Assembly: GCF_036785885.1 (NCBI RefSeq)
Contig: NC_092323.1
Coordinates: 15,198,501 to 15,262,500 of the forward strand
Source of the DNA: Coffea arabica
Taxonomy: Eukaryota > Streptophyta > Magnoliopsida > Gentianales > Rubiaceae
Direction of reading: 5' to 3'
Length of the DNA: 64,000 bases
Shown: in pieces, positions 11,341 to 23,747 of the stretch
How the letters are laid out: each line of letters opens with the position of its first letter
Position numbering within the stretch: position 1 is the first letter of the stretch
Program-made: the position numbers and the translations under genes
The notes under the pieces: generated by a model
Seen by the model: only the letters and a program-made list of their open reading frames with translations
The model's database searches: none
What the model was told of the DNA's origin: nothing

Positions 11341-13700
11341 ATGCTTGAGAGATAATCAGAGTTGGTGGATATGAAAATAGAAAAGAGTTATGTGGAAGAG
11401 TTTTTTTTTTTTTTCCTTTGTTTTTTTGAACAAAAAAAATACCCAGAAGACTGGAGGAAATCTAAACTTACAGGAAGCAGTGAAAGTCCAGAGTTATAAA
11501 TATAATGTCATTGATTTTAATCATGGGCATGTGTGCAATCTCCTCTGCAGCAATCGGTGACAATGTCAATTAGTAGGTATTTGAAACTTAAAATGATCAA
11601 CAGGTGAAGATTTAAGTAAGATTAAATCCTATATACACTGACAGTGTATACACTATTACCGTTAGATCTATGACATATGTACAAAAATTAAATTTCAAAT
11701 TCAAATTTTGCATAATTGTCATTCATTCAATGTTGACAGTATATACACTGTTAGTATAGGAAAGATTAATCTTTAAGTAAGTAATGGAGTCAGCCCAAAT
11801 TTGTTCATCAATGGGTGAAAATCATAGCGTTTTGACCTTTTGAACATCATAGGCTATGAATACATAAGCAAGCTTTTCTCATTGCTAACTTTATGCATCA
11901 TTTCCAATTAGTCTGAAGGATGAAATATACTACTCAATTACCTCATTTAGTTTCCAAGCACCAAGAATCTGATATGGGATTCTGACCCCTTGGAAGCACA
12001 TTAACCTATTACTCGGCATGTAGCCACCACGAGTTGAATGAGCAACTAATCTGTCCAAAGAGATAGAGAGTTTCTCATGCACCCAAACTAAATAGCATTC
12101 ATACATTTGATTAAATATTAATGTGTCGTTTTTTTATCCATGAACACTAATTAGAACCTTACAGCGGAATCAAGAACCTTCTCATTTCTTACGACTACTT
12201 TTGGAATCTCACATGAAGCCCATTGGCATCATTACACTAGACATTCTGAATTAGAAATAGGGATCCAAAGCAGTCCTCAGCCCATTGTGTGTGCGCTGTG
12301 GCATGCGTCTGTAAATTACCACAGAGTAGTTCATTTTGACAAATGAAAGATCTTCTCTTAACAACTGTTTCAAGCATTATTCTTGTTCAAATGCACAATC
12401 CGCTAGCCTTATTGGATCTCAATATAATTCTATTGTTTGCATATATACATGCCGTTGTATAGTTTCATCATTTGCATAACTGTTGGTCCCAGTACAAGTG
12501 CACAACAGGTCCTCCATGTACTTGTTCAACAATCTTTATCAAGTTCCTCGCAAAATCAGAATAAATAAAGTTGGTAATAGCTAGTTCTGAAAGCAAGACT
12601 TGGAAATTTTACAAGAGGTAATAACCATGCTGTTCAACATAGTTAGAACAGGTTTCATCAAAATCCCCCAAAATGTCCATCTGGCCTCAGCTCACCGCAT
12701 GCAAGCTCTGCTGCACCATCGTCGATTCACAGGCACTCAGTCATTCATAACTGGACGGATGCTGATTCTCAATCTAACACAACAGGGCACTCAAGGACAC
12801 TTAACACCGTAAAATGAGTTGTCTGGTTGCATATAACACTGTAAAGCTGTAACTCAGGTGTCCTCATGGAAATACTTTGGTCGGTCTTGGTGAGGAAAGG
12901 TTGTTGTCCCTGCAGCATAACAGACATGAGCTCAACAAATAGGCAGTCATTTGCTGAATCAGGAAAGGGAAAATAGTAGAACGTGTAAGAATTAGCTTAG
13001 CAAGCTATTAAATGCCAAAAACAAAATCAAGCTAAGTGACTGCAGCTCAATTATGCGTTGTTCATAAAGGAGCAGGTCAGAGATGTTAGATTTTGTTGGC
13101 CCGAAAATGCCAATAAGGTTGATTACATAACAGAGAACAAAAGTATTTCTAAGCATTTAGCTACAACCTTGTTTGAAATTGTGAGCAACTGCTTCTAATA
13201 AAGAATCCCCAGAGTCGAGAATGAATGACAAAGGGTCAAGTAGATAAGTTGTTTAGGATCAAATGCAGTTGCAACACTGGAAAAGCCTCCTTTGGCTCAG
13301 GGAAAATACCTATACTTGGGATACTTGAAAAGAAAATTTTTATTCAATTCCTAATCATTTGTAATTTTTCTTTTAAAAAACATGCTCATGTCTATTCTAC
13401 CAATTCGATGGCAGGGCTCACCCAAAAAAAAAAAAAAGTAAATTTTCATAGTCCACTACTAAAAACCTGGTGCATTGAAGTTTTTTAGATGATGTAATGA
13501 ATCGTTTTATTTTTAAAAAAATAAGTTTATTAATACTTATAATCTATGTTAAATTTTCTGAATCGTGTCCAAGAATCAGAATAAGACAATCAGCAGACAT
13601 CTGGTATCAATAAGGCAGCTTGAGAAAACAGAATAAGTAGGATAAAACATTGGCAAAATTAACTTACAGGGCGGTTTGTTTCCCTAATGTGAAACGAGTC
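11340..13700. other. Intergenic, downstream of the NLR
   Basis: No convincing coding region. It holds one small MITE (11615-11776). Slightly less AT-rich DNA at 12580-12900 could belong to the 3' untranslated region of the NLR or to a decayed gene. The open frames at 12600-12812 and 13225-13488 have no recognisable domain. Confidence 0.5.
11615..11776. mobile_element. Small MITE (family with copy at 38335-38500)
   Basis: The ends are inverted (left AGATTAAATCCTATATACAC and CAGTGTATAC; right CAGTATATACACTG then AAAGATTAATCT). The centre, AAATTTCAAATTCAAATTTTG, is shared with a second copy at 38335-38500. Length is about 160 bp. I could not define the target duplication with certainty. Confidence 0.55.
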
Positions 13701-13709
13701 AAACTTTGT

Positions 13710-15069
13710 TCAATCGGTATCAATAAGGGGAATACATGCAATCTTGGGCCACTTTTCGCCACTTCCTTTGGTGCATCTCTCTGCTAAAAGAGGACAGTCG
13801 GCGATATACAGTAGATTTAAACTGGTGAGGTGTTGTATTGCTTCTGCAGAGGGCAATTGTTTGAGGTTAGTGCAATTGCCAACGCACACTTCTCGAAGAT
13901 TTTGAAGGCTACCTATCCACTTTGGAAGAACTTCCAACCCCTCAAACTCCCGTATCTCTAGAACTGTCAAGGTAGAGTGATGCTGAATTGGTCTGGAAGA
14001 GACGTGATTTTTGGCCATCCAAACAATTCAAGTTTTTCCAGAGAGAAGAAATGTTGTTTTGCAGAATCACCATCATTCTTGGTGATGGAGTCTGGCCACG
14101 GGAAATAATCAAGGTTGTCAGAGAAGCCACCGAGTTCCAACTCGCAGAGGTTGGCAAGATATTGTAGACCCTTTGCCCAACAACCAGGGTCGTCAGAAAA
14201 GATCGTCAACCGCTCGAGCAATGTGAACTTCTCAAGATTATTACTCAATGAAGTATTCAACTTATCACATCTTGAGATGTTTAGAGTATGTAGGGATTGG
14301 GGGTTTTTCATATCTAGAGAAGCATCTAAAGCAGGGCAGTCTTCTAATCTAAAGCAGGGCATTTTTCTAAGGATGAGGATTCAAGAGATGTAAGGCTATT
14401 CAAATTCCTTATACATGCCACAATTCCGCATCTTCGTATCTCTAACTCCTCAAGAGATGTCAAGTTCTCCATATCTGGTAAAACAGCCAAACTGGGGAGC
14501 CTTTCGATTGCCAAGTACTGGAGATTAGGGAATACTTTAATTGATGAGGAAGAATTCGAGGGAACCATTGCATTTGACCACTCCTCTAGACTATCCATGT
14601 CCTCCAACACAAAACGCGATAGTTTTGGAAACAGATTGATTGGTTTCGCCTCTCTACTACTGCTCCTGGCACTATCGAGATGTTCAAGACCGTAGAATTC
14701 AGCCCCAATGCGTTTCACATTGTGTAAGGACACCATCTCTAAGGACTCGAGACAAAACAAGTCCCCCCAGTGGTAGTACTTGTTCACACTTACCCAATAT
14801 CTCCAACCTGAGGTGTACCAGATTCCGAAGTACCATCAAGTGATCCTTTGCTACCATCCACAATGGAAACCTTGAACCTTTGAAACCCCTAATACCTAAA
14901 CTTTTCAAGTTTGGGTGAGGTTGGAGACCTTCCATGGCACTATTGATATTGTTGTCGTCACAATGTTCTTTCGTGTCATCCCATGAAAGTCTTATTTTTT
15001 GGACAAATTTGCTTTTGCTGCTGATTCAAAGCTGCTCACATTCTCCAGTCCAAATATTTCTAACTCGCC
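13710..15069 (-). pseudogene. Damaged LRR half of CC-NBS-LRR gene
   Basis: This continues the NLR reading direction past the stop at 15070. Conserved RGA-type LRR sequence runs through it: GELEIFGLENV, LKSLGIRGFKG, LESLEMVSLHNVKRIGAEFY, LEELEIRRCG, and the terminal EGLEVLPKWIGSLQNL to CPLLAERC. The frame changes several times. One A appears missing from the run near 14995-15000, and one G extra in the run near 14766. A short tandem duplication of CCCTGCTTTAGAT at about 14325-14360 shifts frame again, and another shift lies near 13990. With the stop at 15070-15072, that is about five lesions. The last stop is at 13710-13712. Confidence 0.85.
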
Positions 15070-17136
15070 TCAGAGGTTGCTCAAGTGTTCCAACTCCTCA
15101 AGTTGACATCCCTTGGCTTGGCTTACCACAAAGTAGGGCAATGTCTGAAGATTAGACAACTGCCCAGTTCCAGGGAACAAACATGATTGGACCAAAGCAG
15201 CACGAAATAAAAACTGGAAATGCCTCAAGTTAATTAAATTGCTAAACTTCTTAGGTATCTCCTTCACGCAAAATACTTTCAAGGTTATCAAATTGTAGAG
15301 CTTTGTGATGGAATCTGACAGAGCAGTGACACGAGTTTTGCTGATATCAAGATGTCTTAAATGTTTCATATCACCTACTGCATTCGAGAGATGAGTACCA
15401 TTCGTGCAGTCTACTTTTAATACACAAAGGTGTCTAGACATTTTGGAGATGTCTTCGAGCATGCCATCACCCACAAGATAAAACGTCTGCCAATTTGGAG
15501 GAATCCCTTTGATATTCTTGAGCATCTTCCCTCGACTCAGAATGATGGTCAAATGCATAACTTCATCATCATGACTGACTTCCATGCCATCCTCCGTATT
15601 TAAGCAACAGTTATTTGACACTTGCAATGAAAGACCATGCACAAGGTCGTGCATCCGGCAGAACTTGGTTTTGTTAATGGAATTCCCAAAAGTGGCTTGC
15701 AACAAAGAACTCCGAAATAATATGTTGAAATAGTCACTGCCTATATCCTCCATTTGCAAATGACCTCCTCCCTTGGCATCATTAATCAATCCTTGGATCA
15801 TCCAAATCTGTATCAAGCTTTCTTTTTCCATAACAGTGTCCTTCAGGAAAATGGAACAACTTGCAAAGCATTGTTTCATTGACAATGAAGGTAAGTTTTC
15901 ATAACTCAGCTTCAGGACAGAAAAGACTCCATCTGCAACATTGCTTGACTTATTCCATATTTCACTTTTCTCAATCGTCAACCATTCTGAGGCATCCTTT
16001 TTAGAGTACAATAGACCCCCAATCACTTTGATCGCTAGTGGCACATCACCACACTTTTTCAGTATCCTTCTGCCAATGTCCACTAGATCTAGAGTCTTGG
16101 TTGCACCACCGTCTGCAAAAGCTAGTTTTTCAAACAACATCCAGCTATAATCATCTGAGAGGATCTCTAGATGATACAAACCAGATGTTTGCATTGCTGA
16201 GGCTACCTCATCACTACGTGTGGTAGCCAATATTTTGCTTCCTAGAGCACCCCCTATTGCCAGCAAACATTTCCTCATGCGATCCCATTTCTCTCGATTG
16301 TCATTCCAAGCATCATCAAGCACAAGCAAGTAACTTTTTCCTTGCAAATTTTCTTGAAGCCTCCTCACCAATGCTTCCCTGTTTGTCGTCTCAGCGTTCT
16401 TTTTCCCGAGGGATTGAAGCATCTCATTCAACAGCCTTTCCACTTTGAAATCATCAGACACACAAATCCATATTGTTTCATCAAAATGCTTCACTACACT
16501 CCCATTTTTTAGCACCAGCTGTGCAAGGGTTGTTTTTCCCTGGCCACCCAAACCAACTATTGACATGACAGGTAAATCCTTCTTATAGTCTGAGCTAATT
16601 AACATCCTTACAACATGAGATTTCTCAACTTCCCTTCCCATCATTTCCGACTCATCCATAAAAGGATCAGTCGACCGATCCTCTTTGTGATCAGCAGATG
16701 TCATGGTTAGCTGAACTGGATGAAGCCCTATCTGATTTGCTTCTCTGTAAGCTTCCTCTAGAGATGCGCTAACATTCTTGATCTTGTTAGCCATCTCTAG
16801 ATGAAAGGAAATAGGATTTGAGGAAGAAAAGAAGTTGCGTACCTTGTCGCGCTTCCGATTCTCAACCTTCTGCTGCAAAACTTCATATCCGAAGTCATCC
16901 AACACGATCTCAGCATCACGTGCTACGGACTGGAGCCTTTTCAGCCAAAGCTGCACGGCTTTGCTTGTTGATTTCTTGCATTTAGCATCAAAAATCAAAG
17001 CTTCCACCATCTCTACTTTCTTGGCAAGCTTCTGAAGGTCTTTCTTTACACCCCATACCCGGCTGATCTCGTCGGCAGTAAGCGGAAGTATCTTATTCAA
17101 GATTACACTAACAAAACTGAGTACAGCTTCAGCCAT
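15070..17136 (-). CDS. CC-NB-ARC resistance protein (RGA-type NLR), truncated before the LRR
   Basis: The 688-aa frame is uninterrupted and has no intron. An Rx-type coiled coil occupies residues 1-130, with an EDVID-like DAEIVLDDF at 75-82. NB-ARC motifs follow in order: P-loop GLGGQGKTT (195-203), RNBS-A WICVSDDF, kinase-2 LLVLDDAW (270-277), RNBS-B around 299-312, GLPL-like CGDVPLA (362-368), RNBS-D CFASCSIF (423-430) and MHD (495-497). The first LRRs follow, then a TGA at 15070-15072 where relatives read Arg. Odd points are Gln in the P-loop where Val or Gly is usual, and DVPLA instead of GLPLA. Intact family members sense pathogen effectors and trigger cell death. This product would lack most of the LRR sensor, so it is either a pseudogene or a CN-type protein. 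Start chosen: MAEAVLSF, the usual NLR opening. Confidence 0.88.
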   Translation of the reverse strand: MAEAVLSFVSVILNKILPLTADEISRVWGVKKDLQKLAKKVEMVEALIFDAKCKKSTSKAVQLWLKRLQSVARDAEIVLDDFGYEVLQQKVENRKRDKVRNFFSSSNPISFHLEMANKIKNVSASLEEAYREANQIGLHPVQLTMTSADHKEDRSTDPFMDESEMMGREVEKSHVVRMLISSDYKKDLPVMSIVGLGGQGKTTLAQLVLKNGSVVKHFDETIWICVSDDFKVERLLNEMLQSLGKKNAETTNREALVRRLQENLQGKSYLLVLDDAWNDNREKWDRMRKCLLAIGGALGSKILATTRSDEVASAMQTSGLYHLEILSDDYSWMLFEKLAFADGGATKTLDLVDIGRRILKKCGDVPLAIKVIGGLLYSKKDASEWLTIEKSEIWNKSSNVADGVFSVLKLSYENLPSLSMKQCFASCSIFLKDTVMEKESLIQIWMIQGLINDAKGGGHLQMEDIGSDYFNILFRSSLLQATFGNSINKTKFCRMHDLVHGLSLQVSNNCCLNTEDGMEVSHDDEVMHLTIILSRGKMLKNIKGIPPNWQTFYLVGDGMLEDISKMSRHLCVLKVDCTNGTHLSNAVGDMKHLRHLDISKTRVTALSDSITKLYNLITLKVFCVKEIPKKFSNLINLRHFQFLFRAALVQSCLFPGTGQLSNLQTLPYFVVSQAKGCQLEELEHLSNL

Positions 17137-18949
17137 CTTCAGGGAAACTCTTAACAGATGGAGGTAAAATGCTTTGGTTGAATAGTTGGACTACTTTTTG
17201 CAGCCAGAGATGGTCAACATTCAACAGGTAAAAGTTACAAAGCACCGAATCCATTACTTATCTTTCATTTTTTCCAAAACGAAATTTCCTAGTATTCACT
17301 GAAAGAATTATTAATTATATTCTAGCCGTACATTTTTTTGTTTGTCGTTTTTTTTTTCCTTGGCTTTTGGTAGGGTCTTCACATGTTAAAGCTAGGACAA
17401 CAATAATTAGAATAGTACGAGTGAGATTCCCACACAAAGGGTGTGAAAAACTAAAGAAAAGTTTTGCCCTTGCACAGACAAAGGGTGTTAAACGACACAA
17501 TCAACTGAATATTGCAAATATAATATACACAATACACGATGCATATTTCAAATAATGAGATTACAAGGACTTCATTCATTTAATCCAAGTGAAGTTTATT
17601 TAATGACTGAATTTATTGTATTGAGATATGTGACTGTTCTACAGATATTTTAGCACAAAATTAAAATAAATTAGTAATTGACTAAGTCAAGTTCTTAGAG
17701 TTGTTCCACACTTGTTGTTTTTGACTAGTTCAAGTTTGTTTTTTGTTCTAAATATTATGTTGAGATTTGTTAGGAGAGATTTGGATAGTGTGTTGAGGTT
17801 TGTCACGAAAAATTTGTGTAGACTTATTACTTACACTTTCGATTAATAGAGACATATTTAATGAGAAATCTAAAATCGTTTTTCAACTCTCAATACAAGT
17901 CTTAGTAAACTATTTTTTTTTTTTTTTTTTTTTGCAGTTCTAAATATTGTTTTAGTAGTTTAAGCTCTAAATTCTAACATATTGGTGGGTACTACAAAAT
18001 AGAGATGTTCCAATTTCTCTTCAGTACGTGCAAATATTATCACTTACAAGAAGCTAGTGTTGAGTATAGGACCAAGAGTTTGCTTCAATCCAATTGAAAG
18101 CAATCGGGCTCAACAAACCATCAGGAACGCCAATGGAGCTGACCAAGAAAGGTGCAAGTGGTCTCAGTTCCCCTCAAATCCAGCATTTTCTATTGAAAGG
18201 TGGAAATCTGAGTCATCTTCCAAATTCCAAAGTAACGAGGGCATACATCGATTTTAAAAGACCTAATATGCCCTGCAAAAAGATTCATAAACAACCGTTC
18301 ACATGGTGAGATCTGCTGGGGGATGGGCATCCGTCCCACATCGCTAGGATGTGGGTTCTTTGACCTGGACTTAAGGTCCACGGGTTTGCCTTCCAGTTAT
18401 CAATTGGTTGGATAGGTAAGCTTTGTAGGTCCCCTTAGATTACCTCTTAGATCCTCCTAGCTTTAACCCTCAATTATATTTAATTAGTTGGGTGTGTGTG
18501 TCTTATATTTTTTTCGATAAAAAAAAAACTAGTCATGCATTGTAAGTTGACATTTAACCGACTGTGGAAATTGTTCATTTTATTTGTCAACAATCAATTG
18601 TCAACTAATTTCCATCCACGAACCTGCAACATGAACTCAAGATATGAGGATAAGCCCTGGAGAAATATCCTTCCCTTACGCATTGTCTCTAATTTAAAGC
18701 CATAAAAACACTCTCTGCTCCTCTTGTTTTTCATATAGAAAGGGTAACCCTAGAGCTTCTGTTTAGGATGCATTACACCAGAGTACTTCACAAGCATGAC
18801 AATTGTTGTTTAATCTAAACACGCCGACACATACAGAGCATATGACTCCCATAGAGCTGAAGATTCTTAATCATGTCATTCACAGGGAAGAGAAGTGTTC
18901 TGTTGAGAAATTTGACAATTGAGAAATTAGGAAGGTTGGGGGTAATTTG
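17137..18949. other. Intergenic, NLR upstream region
   Basis: AT-rich with no recognisable gene. The short segment at about 18310-18400 (CATCCGTCCCACATCG, then TGTGGGTTCTTTGACC) has the look of a retroelement LTR or terminal-repeat fragment, but no partner copy or ends were found. A poly-T run occurs near 17910-17935. Confidence 0.5.
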
Positions 18950-19176
18950 CCGTTAGACATAAGAAACACCGGCTTATCCATTCTGAAATGCGTTCATCCA
19001 TTCTTTAAACACACAATTTTTTTTTTTTTTTTTTTTTTTGCAAAATGTTGCAATTCAGGGGTGAGTTGTAATATTAATGGTTATAATAGTTGGTCACCTT
19101 TTTCTTTTTCTTTTTTTTTTTTTTATCTTTTTTGTTCTCATCTGCTGTCCTAAGTGCAGCAAATTAAAAAAAAAAA

Positions 19177-19702
19177 GGGTAAACAACAAAAAAGTCCTCT
19201 ATAGTATAGCTATTTTATAGAATAATCCCCTATGATTTCAATTCATACACATCGGTACCTCATGGTTTGAAGTAAAGTGAAAAATCAAAGGAAATTGTTA
19301 AATTCAATGCGTGTGATGTAAACGCGCTGGAAATGGGCGTGGTTCTTCCAAAAAATAGTTTTTGAAGGCAAATTTTGATCTAAAATACCTATTTTATCCC
19401 TCGTACCTTAATAAAACAACCATGATTCTTTTTCAAATTTGTTCTAATCTTGTAGAAATCGACGTTTTTTGTTTATATTATTAGTGAATGAAACTAATGA
19501 ATCAAAAATCGGTTGTTTTAGGCTATTTTGTCGCTTATATTATATGGGCATTTCTGTCATTTCACTCAAAATCGTTTCTTTTAACGATTTCCGTCAATGT
19601 TCAAATTACTTCAAATCATGAGATACCAACACATATGATTCGAAATCATAGGGGGTTTTCTGTAAGATAGCTATACCACAAGGGTTTTTTTGTTGTTTAC
19701 CC
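19177..19702. mobile_element. Mutator-like MITE with long terminal inverted repeats
   Basis: The ends read GGGTAAACAACAAAAAA and TTTTTTGTTGTTTACCC. The inverted similarity extends about 150 bp inward (GTATAGCTAT near both ends). It is 526 bp long and absent from the paralogous site at about 4613. It sits in an A-run, so the target duplication (9-10 A) is ambiguous. There is no coding capacity. Length, GGG ends and long TIRs fit non-autonomous MULEs. Confidence 0.75.
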
Positions 19703-20914
19703 AAAAAAAAAATCTTCTTAAGAAAACTACCTTATGTTGGTGAAATTTTTTATCATGTCATGAAATAATCCCAGCAATACTTACAAAATTTCATTCTAGT
19801 CCTCAAATTGGAGATATACATAAGTTGAAAGTAGGACTGAAAGATAAACCAAACTATTTGATACTCGAATTGAATTTGGTTTGGTAAGAATTCATTCAAA
19901 TTTGATTCACCAACTAATTAGACCAAAGATAAACAGCGTTTTATGTTTGATAAACATTCAAACTCGATAAAAAAAAAAAAACTTGGTCAAACTTGATTTA
20001 GTAAATAAATAAACCAAGTTTGAACAAAATTTTAAATTTGTTAAAATTTTAAACTTGTTAAAATAATTAAATAAATTTGAACACTAGGATGTTCGACTTG
20101 ATTAAACTTGTTGACATCCTTAGTTAAATACAACGAAATACTTTCTCGTTGTCGTTGCATTCACTATATCAGATTATACAATAAGATTGTTCTAACTTGT
20201 AACTTCTTAAATTCTGCAAATTGTCTAAGAATTAAAGAGTAACATTATAACATAGTTAAGGATAGAGCTGCCTCTGCTAATTAACTGACTTGCTTTACAC
20301 AAAATTTTTTGTCTAGAGGGTATCCAAAAATTGACTATTTGGTTATGTTAGGGGGCCACCCTCTGAACTTGAATCCATATCCACGCCCCCTCATGGCTTT
20401 GTCATCCCTAATTCCCTATCATAAACGGAACTAGAAAGTTTACTTTGACAATGCAAATTTTAATATTTTGCATTCAAGTATGTAATATATGATATTTTTA
20501 ATTTTTGCATGGGCAAATATCTAAACTTGTAAAGAATATTTTTAAAATTTTTTAATTTTCTAAGGGATAAAAATCTAAACTTATAGAACTGTGGAGGATC
20601 AGGGACTCAAACGATTGCTGTTTGAGTCGATTTTGCTTCATTTTTTACGGGATGTAAATTACTTTTAATAACTTGTAAATATAAAATAAAATTATGTGAA
20701 ATTCAAATATGGTGTTAAAATTGATGAATATGATGTAATTTAGGACTTATATATAAATATATATTGGTCAAAACACGGCTGTCAATCTTTCGGGACGATT
20801 GCTACTTGCCCCAACCGTGGGGGAAATAGGACAGGTGGCCCCTCCTGCCACTCCTTCTGTTCCCTCTATGATCTCCTCACTACTTATTGACTCAATCCGA
20901 ATGCTTCATTCTAG

Positions 20915-21084
20915 CCCCTCCTGGTACATCGAGTGGTTTCGGTCCCTCATCAGGATATATCGATCACGATTCGAGTCTCAGGAGTACCTTGCTCGAAGTT
21001 CAGCTTGGACGCCTTTCCCCGGGCCCTGGGGGATTACTCGAGTTTCAAGGCCCGGATACCCTTAGGCGAAAAAAGAAAAGAAAA
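20915..21084 (+). mobile_element. tRNA-derived SINE with 16-bp target duplication
   Basis: The 170-bp insert is bounded by perfect 16-bp repeats GAATGCTTCATTCTAG (20899-20914, 21085-21100). The paralogous site in copy A (near 10519-10534) has that sequence once. The insert ends in an A-rich tail (AAAAAAGAAAAGAAAA). It has a Pol III B-box-like GATTCGAGTCTC near 20968-20979 and an A-box-like TGGTACATCGAG near the 5' end. Confidence 0.85.
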
Positions 21085-21325
21085 GAATGCTTCATTCTAG
21101 AGTTTTTCTTAGCTGAGATTAATTCTTGTGATAATTATAAGTCGGCCGCTGAATTCTTTGACGAATAATTTAACAAAGATAGCTGTCCCTACAGGTCTAC
21201 ACAATTTGACAATATTGCTCCATATTGTCATTCATGGAAGTGCCGGCATTCACGAAGTGGGAGATTTTTGCTTCAGCAGCCATGGCCTTTTCTTTTCCCC
21301 CTTTTTGGGGCATGCGACCAGAGGG

Positions 21326-23747
21326 AGAGTTGCAATAAACAATTTCTTCCTTATTTTTCCCTTCCAAAAACCATTAAAGGGTTAAACTTTATTTTATTTT
21401 ATCCGAAATACTCAAAATTAAAGGTATTAACCACAATCCAATTATATTGATCCGTTGAAACCCGCTTACTAATAAGTGGACTTGGGTCTGTAATGAACTT
21501 TAAATGGGTCTAAATAAACATACAATTAAGCCCATTTAATTGATGGATAGTGGGTTGATTTGGTTCATCAATTTATATCGATTTAAAAATAAATATGCAT
21601 TTAAATTCAATTTTTAGTGGATGTTAAGTGGACAAATTTGAATTTTTTTATCAATCTAATATTAAAAAAATGTCGTTATTTCTTGTTAAACAACGTGCAA
21701 AAAATAAGAAAAAATAAATAAAATTTCAAGTGAATCATAAATTGGTAATTGAATATGTATCTATACCCATTTCTTAAATAGATATAAATAGACTGACTCA
21801 TTTTGACTTATTTATTAAATGAGTATAAATAAGTTGATCTAATTATATTTATTACTCAATTATGACCCGTCCAAACCCTCCATAATTATCCATTTTGACG
21901 CCTCTACTTAAAATTGTCGAAGTTCAATGGAACTATAACATTTGAGTCATTGAGGCGGCTCCCTCAAGTGGGGGTTGGTTATTGGATGTATGCACCACGG
22001 ATGATTTATATCCATTAGAAACCTTATTGAGTTATCCACTTGTAGGCCTTTGAAAATACCAACTTGCAATAGATGATATGTGCGAAATCTGGTGTAAGTA
22101 TAGATGCATGTCAGATATGTAAAAAGAAAATTTTGAATTTGAATACATGGGCTAATTCATAAAAAGTTTAAAATTAAGTAATTATATCTTTTTTCAAGCT
22201 ATGGCTGATGGTGATCCAACCATCTACATTAGAAAATTTTGTTAGTGACATCCATATGGCTAGTGAGCAATAAGAAGTTTCAAATCACAAGTTGACAAAA
22301 ACTTAGCAAAGCAATCCTAGGTCTGTGGTGCCACTTAATTGTTGTCTTGAGGTTCTGTCATTTATCAAGGAGTTATATTCTCATTCTTATTGAACGGACG
22401 ACCAACTATTTTTAGGTTTATTCATTTAGCGCCTGTTTTTATCGGCCGTCGGCTAGGGTTCCGTCATGTCTAGAAGAGCCAAAATAGATAAACAATTCTA
22501 TTTTCTGGCCTAAGTCCTTGGTGCATCTCTCCGTTGGGTGGTTCCCATTTATTTTTTGGAGGATTTTCTTCTTTGTCTTTCACTTCTCCTTGCCGGCCAT
22601 TTGGCAACCTTATCTTCTTCCTTCCAGTAGACCAAGAGAACAATGAAGTATTTTTGGGCTTTAATATAGTTCTGATTTGTGTATTTTTTACAACATTTGG
22701 TGTTTCCCTAAATAATTAAGTTAGTATTCTTATATATTAAGCTGTTATATGTGAATAAAATTTACCTGTACGACAAAGTTACACAAAATCATTTAAGAAA
22801 GATATCAACTCAACATAAAAAGTCAACTAAATTCTTACTAAACTTGTCACATTCCAAACTTTGGATTAACTGTTTTTGGGGATATTTTTGAAAAATTTTG
22901 CTGTAGCAGAGTTTTTAGATTATATTTTGGGATATTTTTAGAAAATATTTTGGGATATTTAAGAGTAGATGAGTCTCTAGAATATATTTTGAGATATTTT
23001 TTAAAATTTTAAAAAAATTTAAACTAATTTTTAGATTACCTTTTAGAGTACTTTTTAAAATTTTTTATTATTTTTGAAAAACACTCCCATCCAAACAGAG
23101 CAATAATTTTCCACGACTATATTTGAAGCATTAATTGGGTACTCCCGATTTAAATTCTTCATAGTGGCCATCCGGGATTACAGTCACCTTCCTTGTAGCA
23201 GATCAAGAAAATGTACTTCTATTTCTAAAAGAAGAAAATTGTGTAGTACACGATTTCATTTGAACCGTTTAAAGGTTAAGAATCAGATTAAAAAAACGAA
23301 GCAGCATTGTAATAATTTTCTAAAACTAGAAATGCATTTGGAATTTCCCGAGTAATTAGATGCAAAGTTTTATGAGTGTACATTTTTTAAAAGTATTTGT
23401 TATACTTGGTTTTAAAAAAAATGAATTGTGCATGTGAACTTTGTCTGTCAATTTTATGCTTGTTTTCGTATAAATAAAATGCAAAAATTAGTAATGAATA
23501 CAGCACTAAAATTTCTTTGAAAAAAAAAAATTCTATTCAGGTAAGTTAGTCAAAAAAGTTCCAATTTTTTTTGAGATTCTTTCCGAACAGGTTAAAATTC
23601 TCTGAGCTTCTTTCCGCACAGGTTAAAATTCTTGAGGAGGGAAAAAAATGACGGACTTCAAATGATATGAAGCTGAAGTGTTATAGCCGCCTTAATACAA
23701 TAATAGAACAACAGGGAAAAGGATGAAATTTGACCACCCACTCCATA
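21326..23747. other. Intergenic, no gene; a degenerate MITE at about 22845-23103
   Basis: AT-rich with no credible coding region. At 22845-23103 the ends resemble inverted copies (CCAAACTTTGGATTAACTG at left; CACTCCCATCCAAACAGAG at right) around AT-rich repeats of GGGATATTTT, a common plant MITE layout. The sequence near 21870-21905 (CCATTTTGACGCCTCTAC) looks like one end of a hAT-type element, but the other end is unclear. Confidence 0.4.

Larger units (their letters stand above)
18950..21325. repeat. Duplicated block, copy B (partner at 4424-10880)
   Basis: Direct-orientation copy of the block described at 4424-10880. It lacks the hAT element and the minus SINE of copy A but holds its own MITE (19177-19702) and SINE (20915-21084). 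It therefore gives the pre-insertion state for copy A's insertions, and copy A does the same for B's. Confidence 0.85.

Noticed and set aside
14115-17555. Several plus-strand frames of 60-90 codons across the NLR
   Set aside because: All are antisense shadows of the NLR coding strand.
18310-18480. Possible solo LTR near CCGTCCCACATCG
   Set aside because: Suggestive terminal wording only; no second end, target duplication or partner copy could be found.
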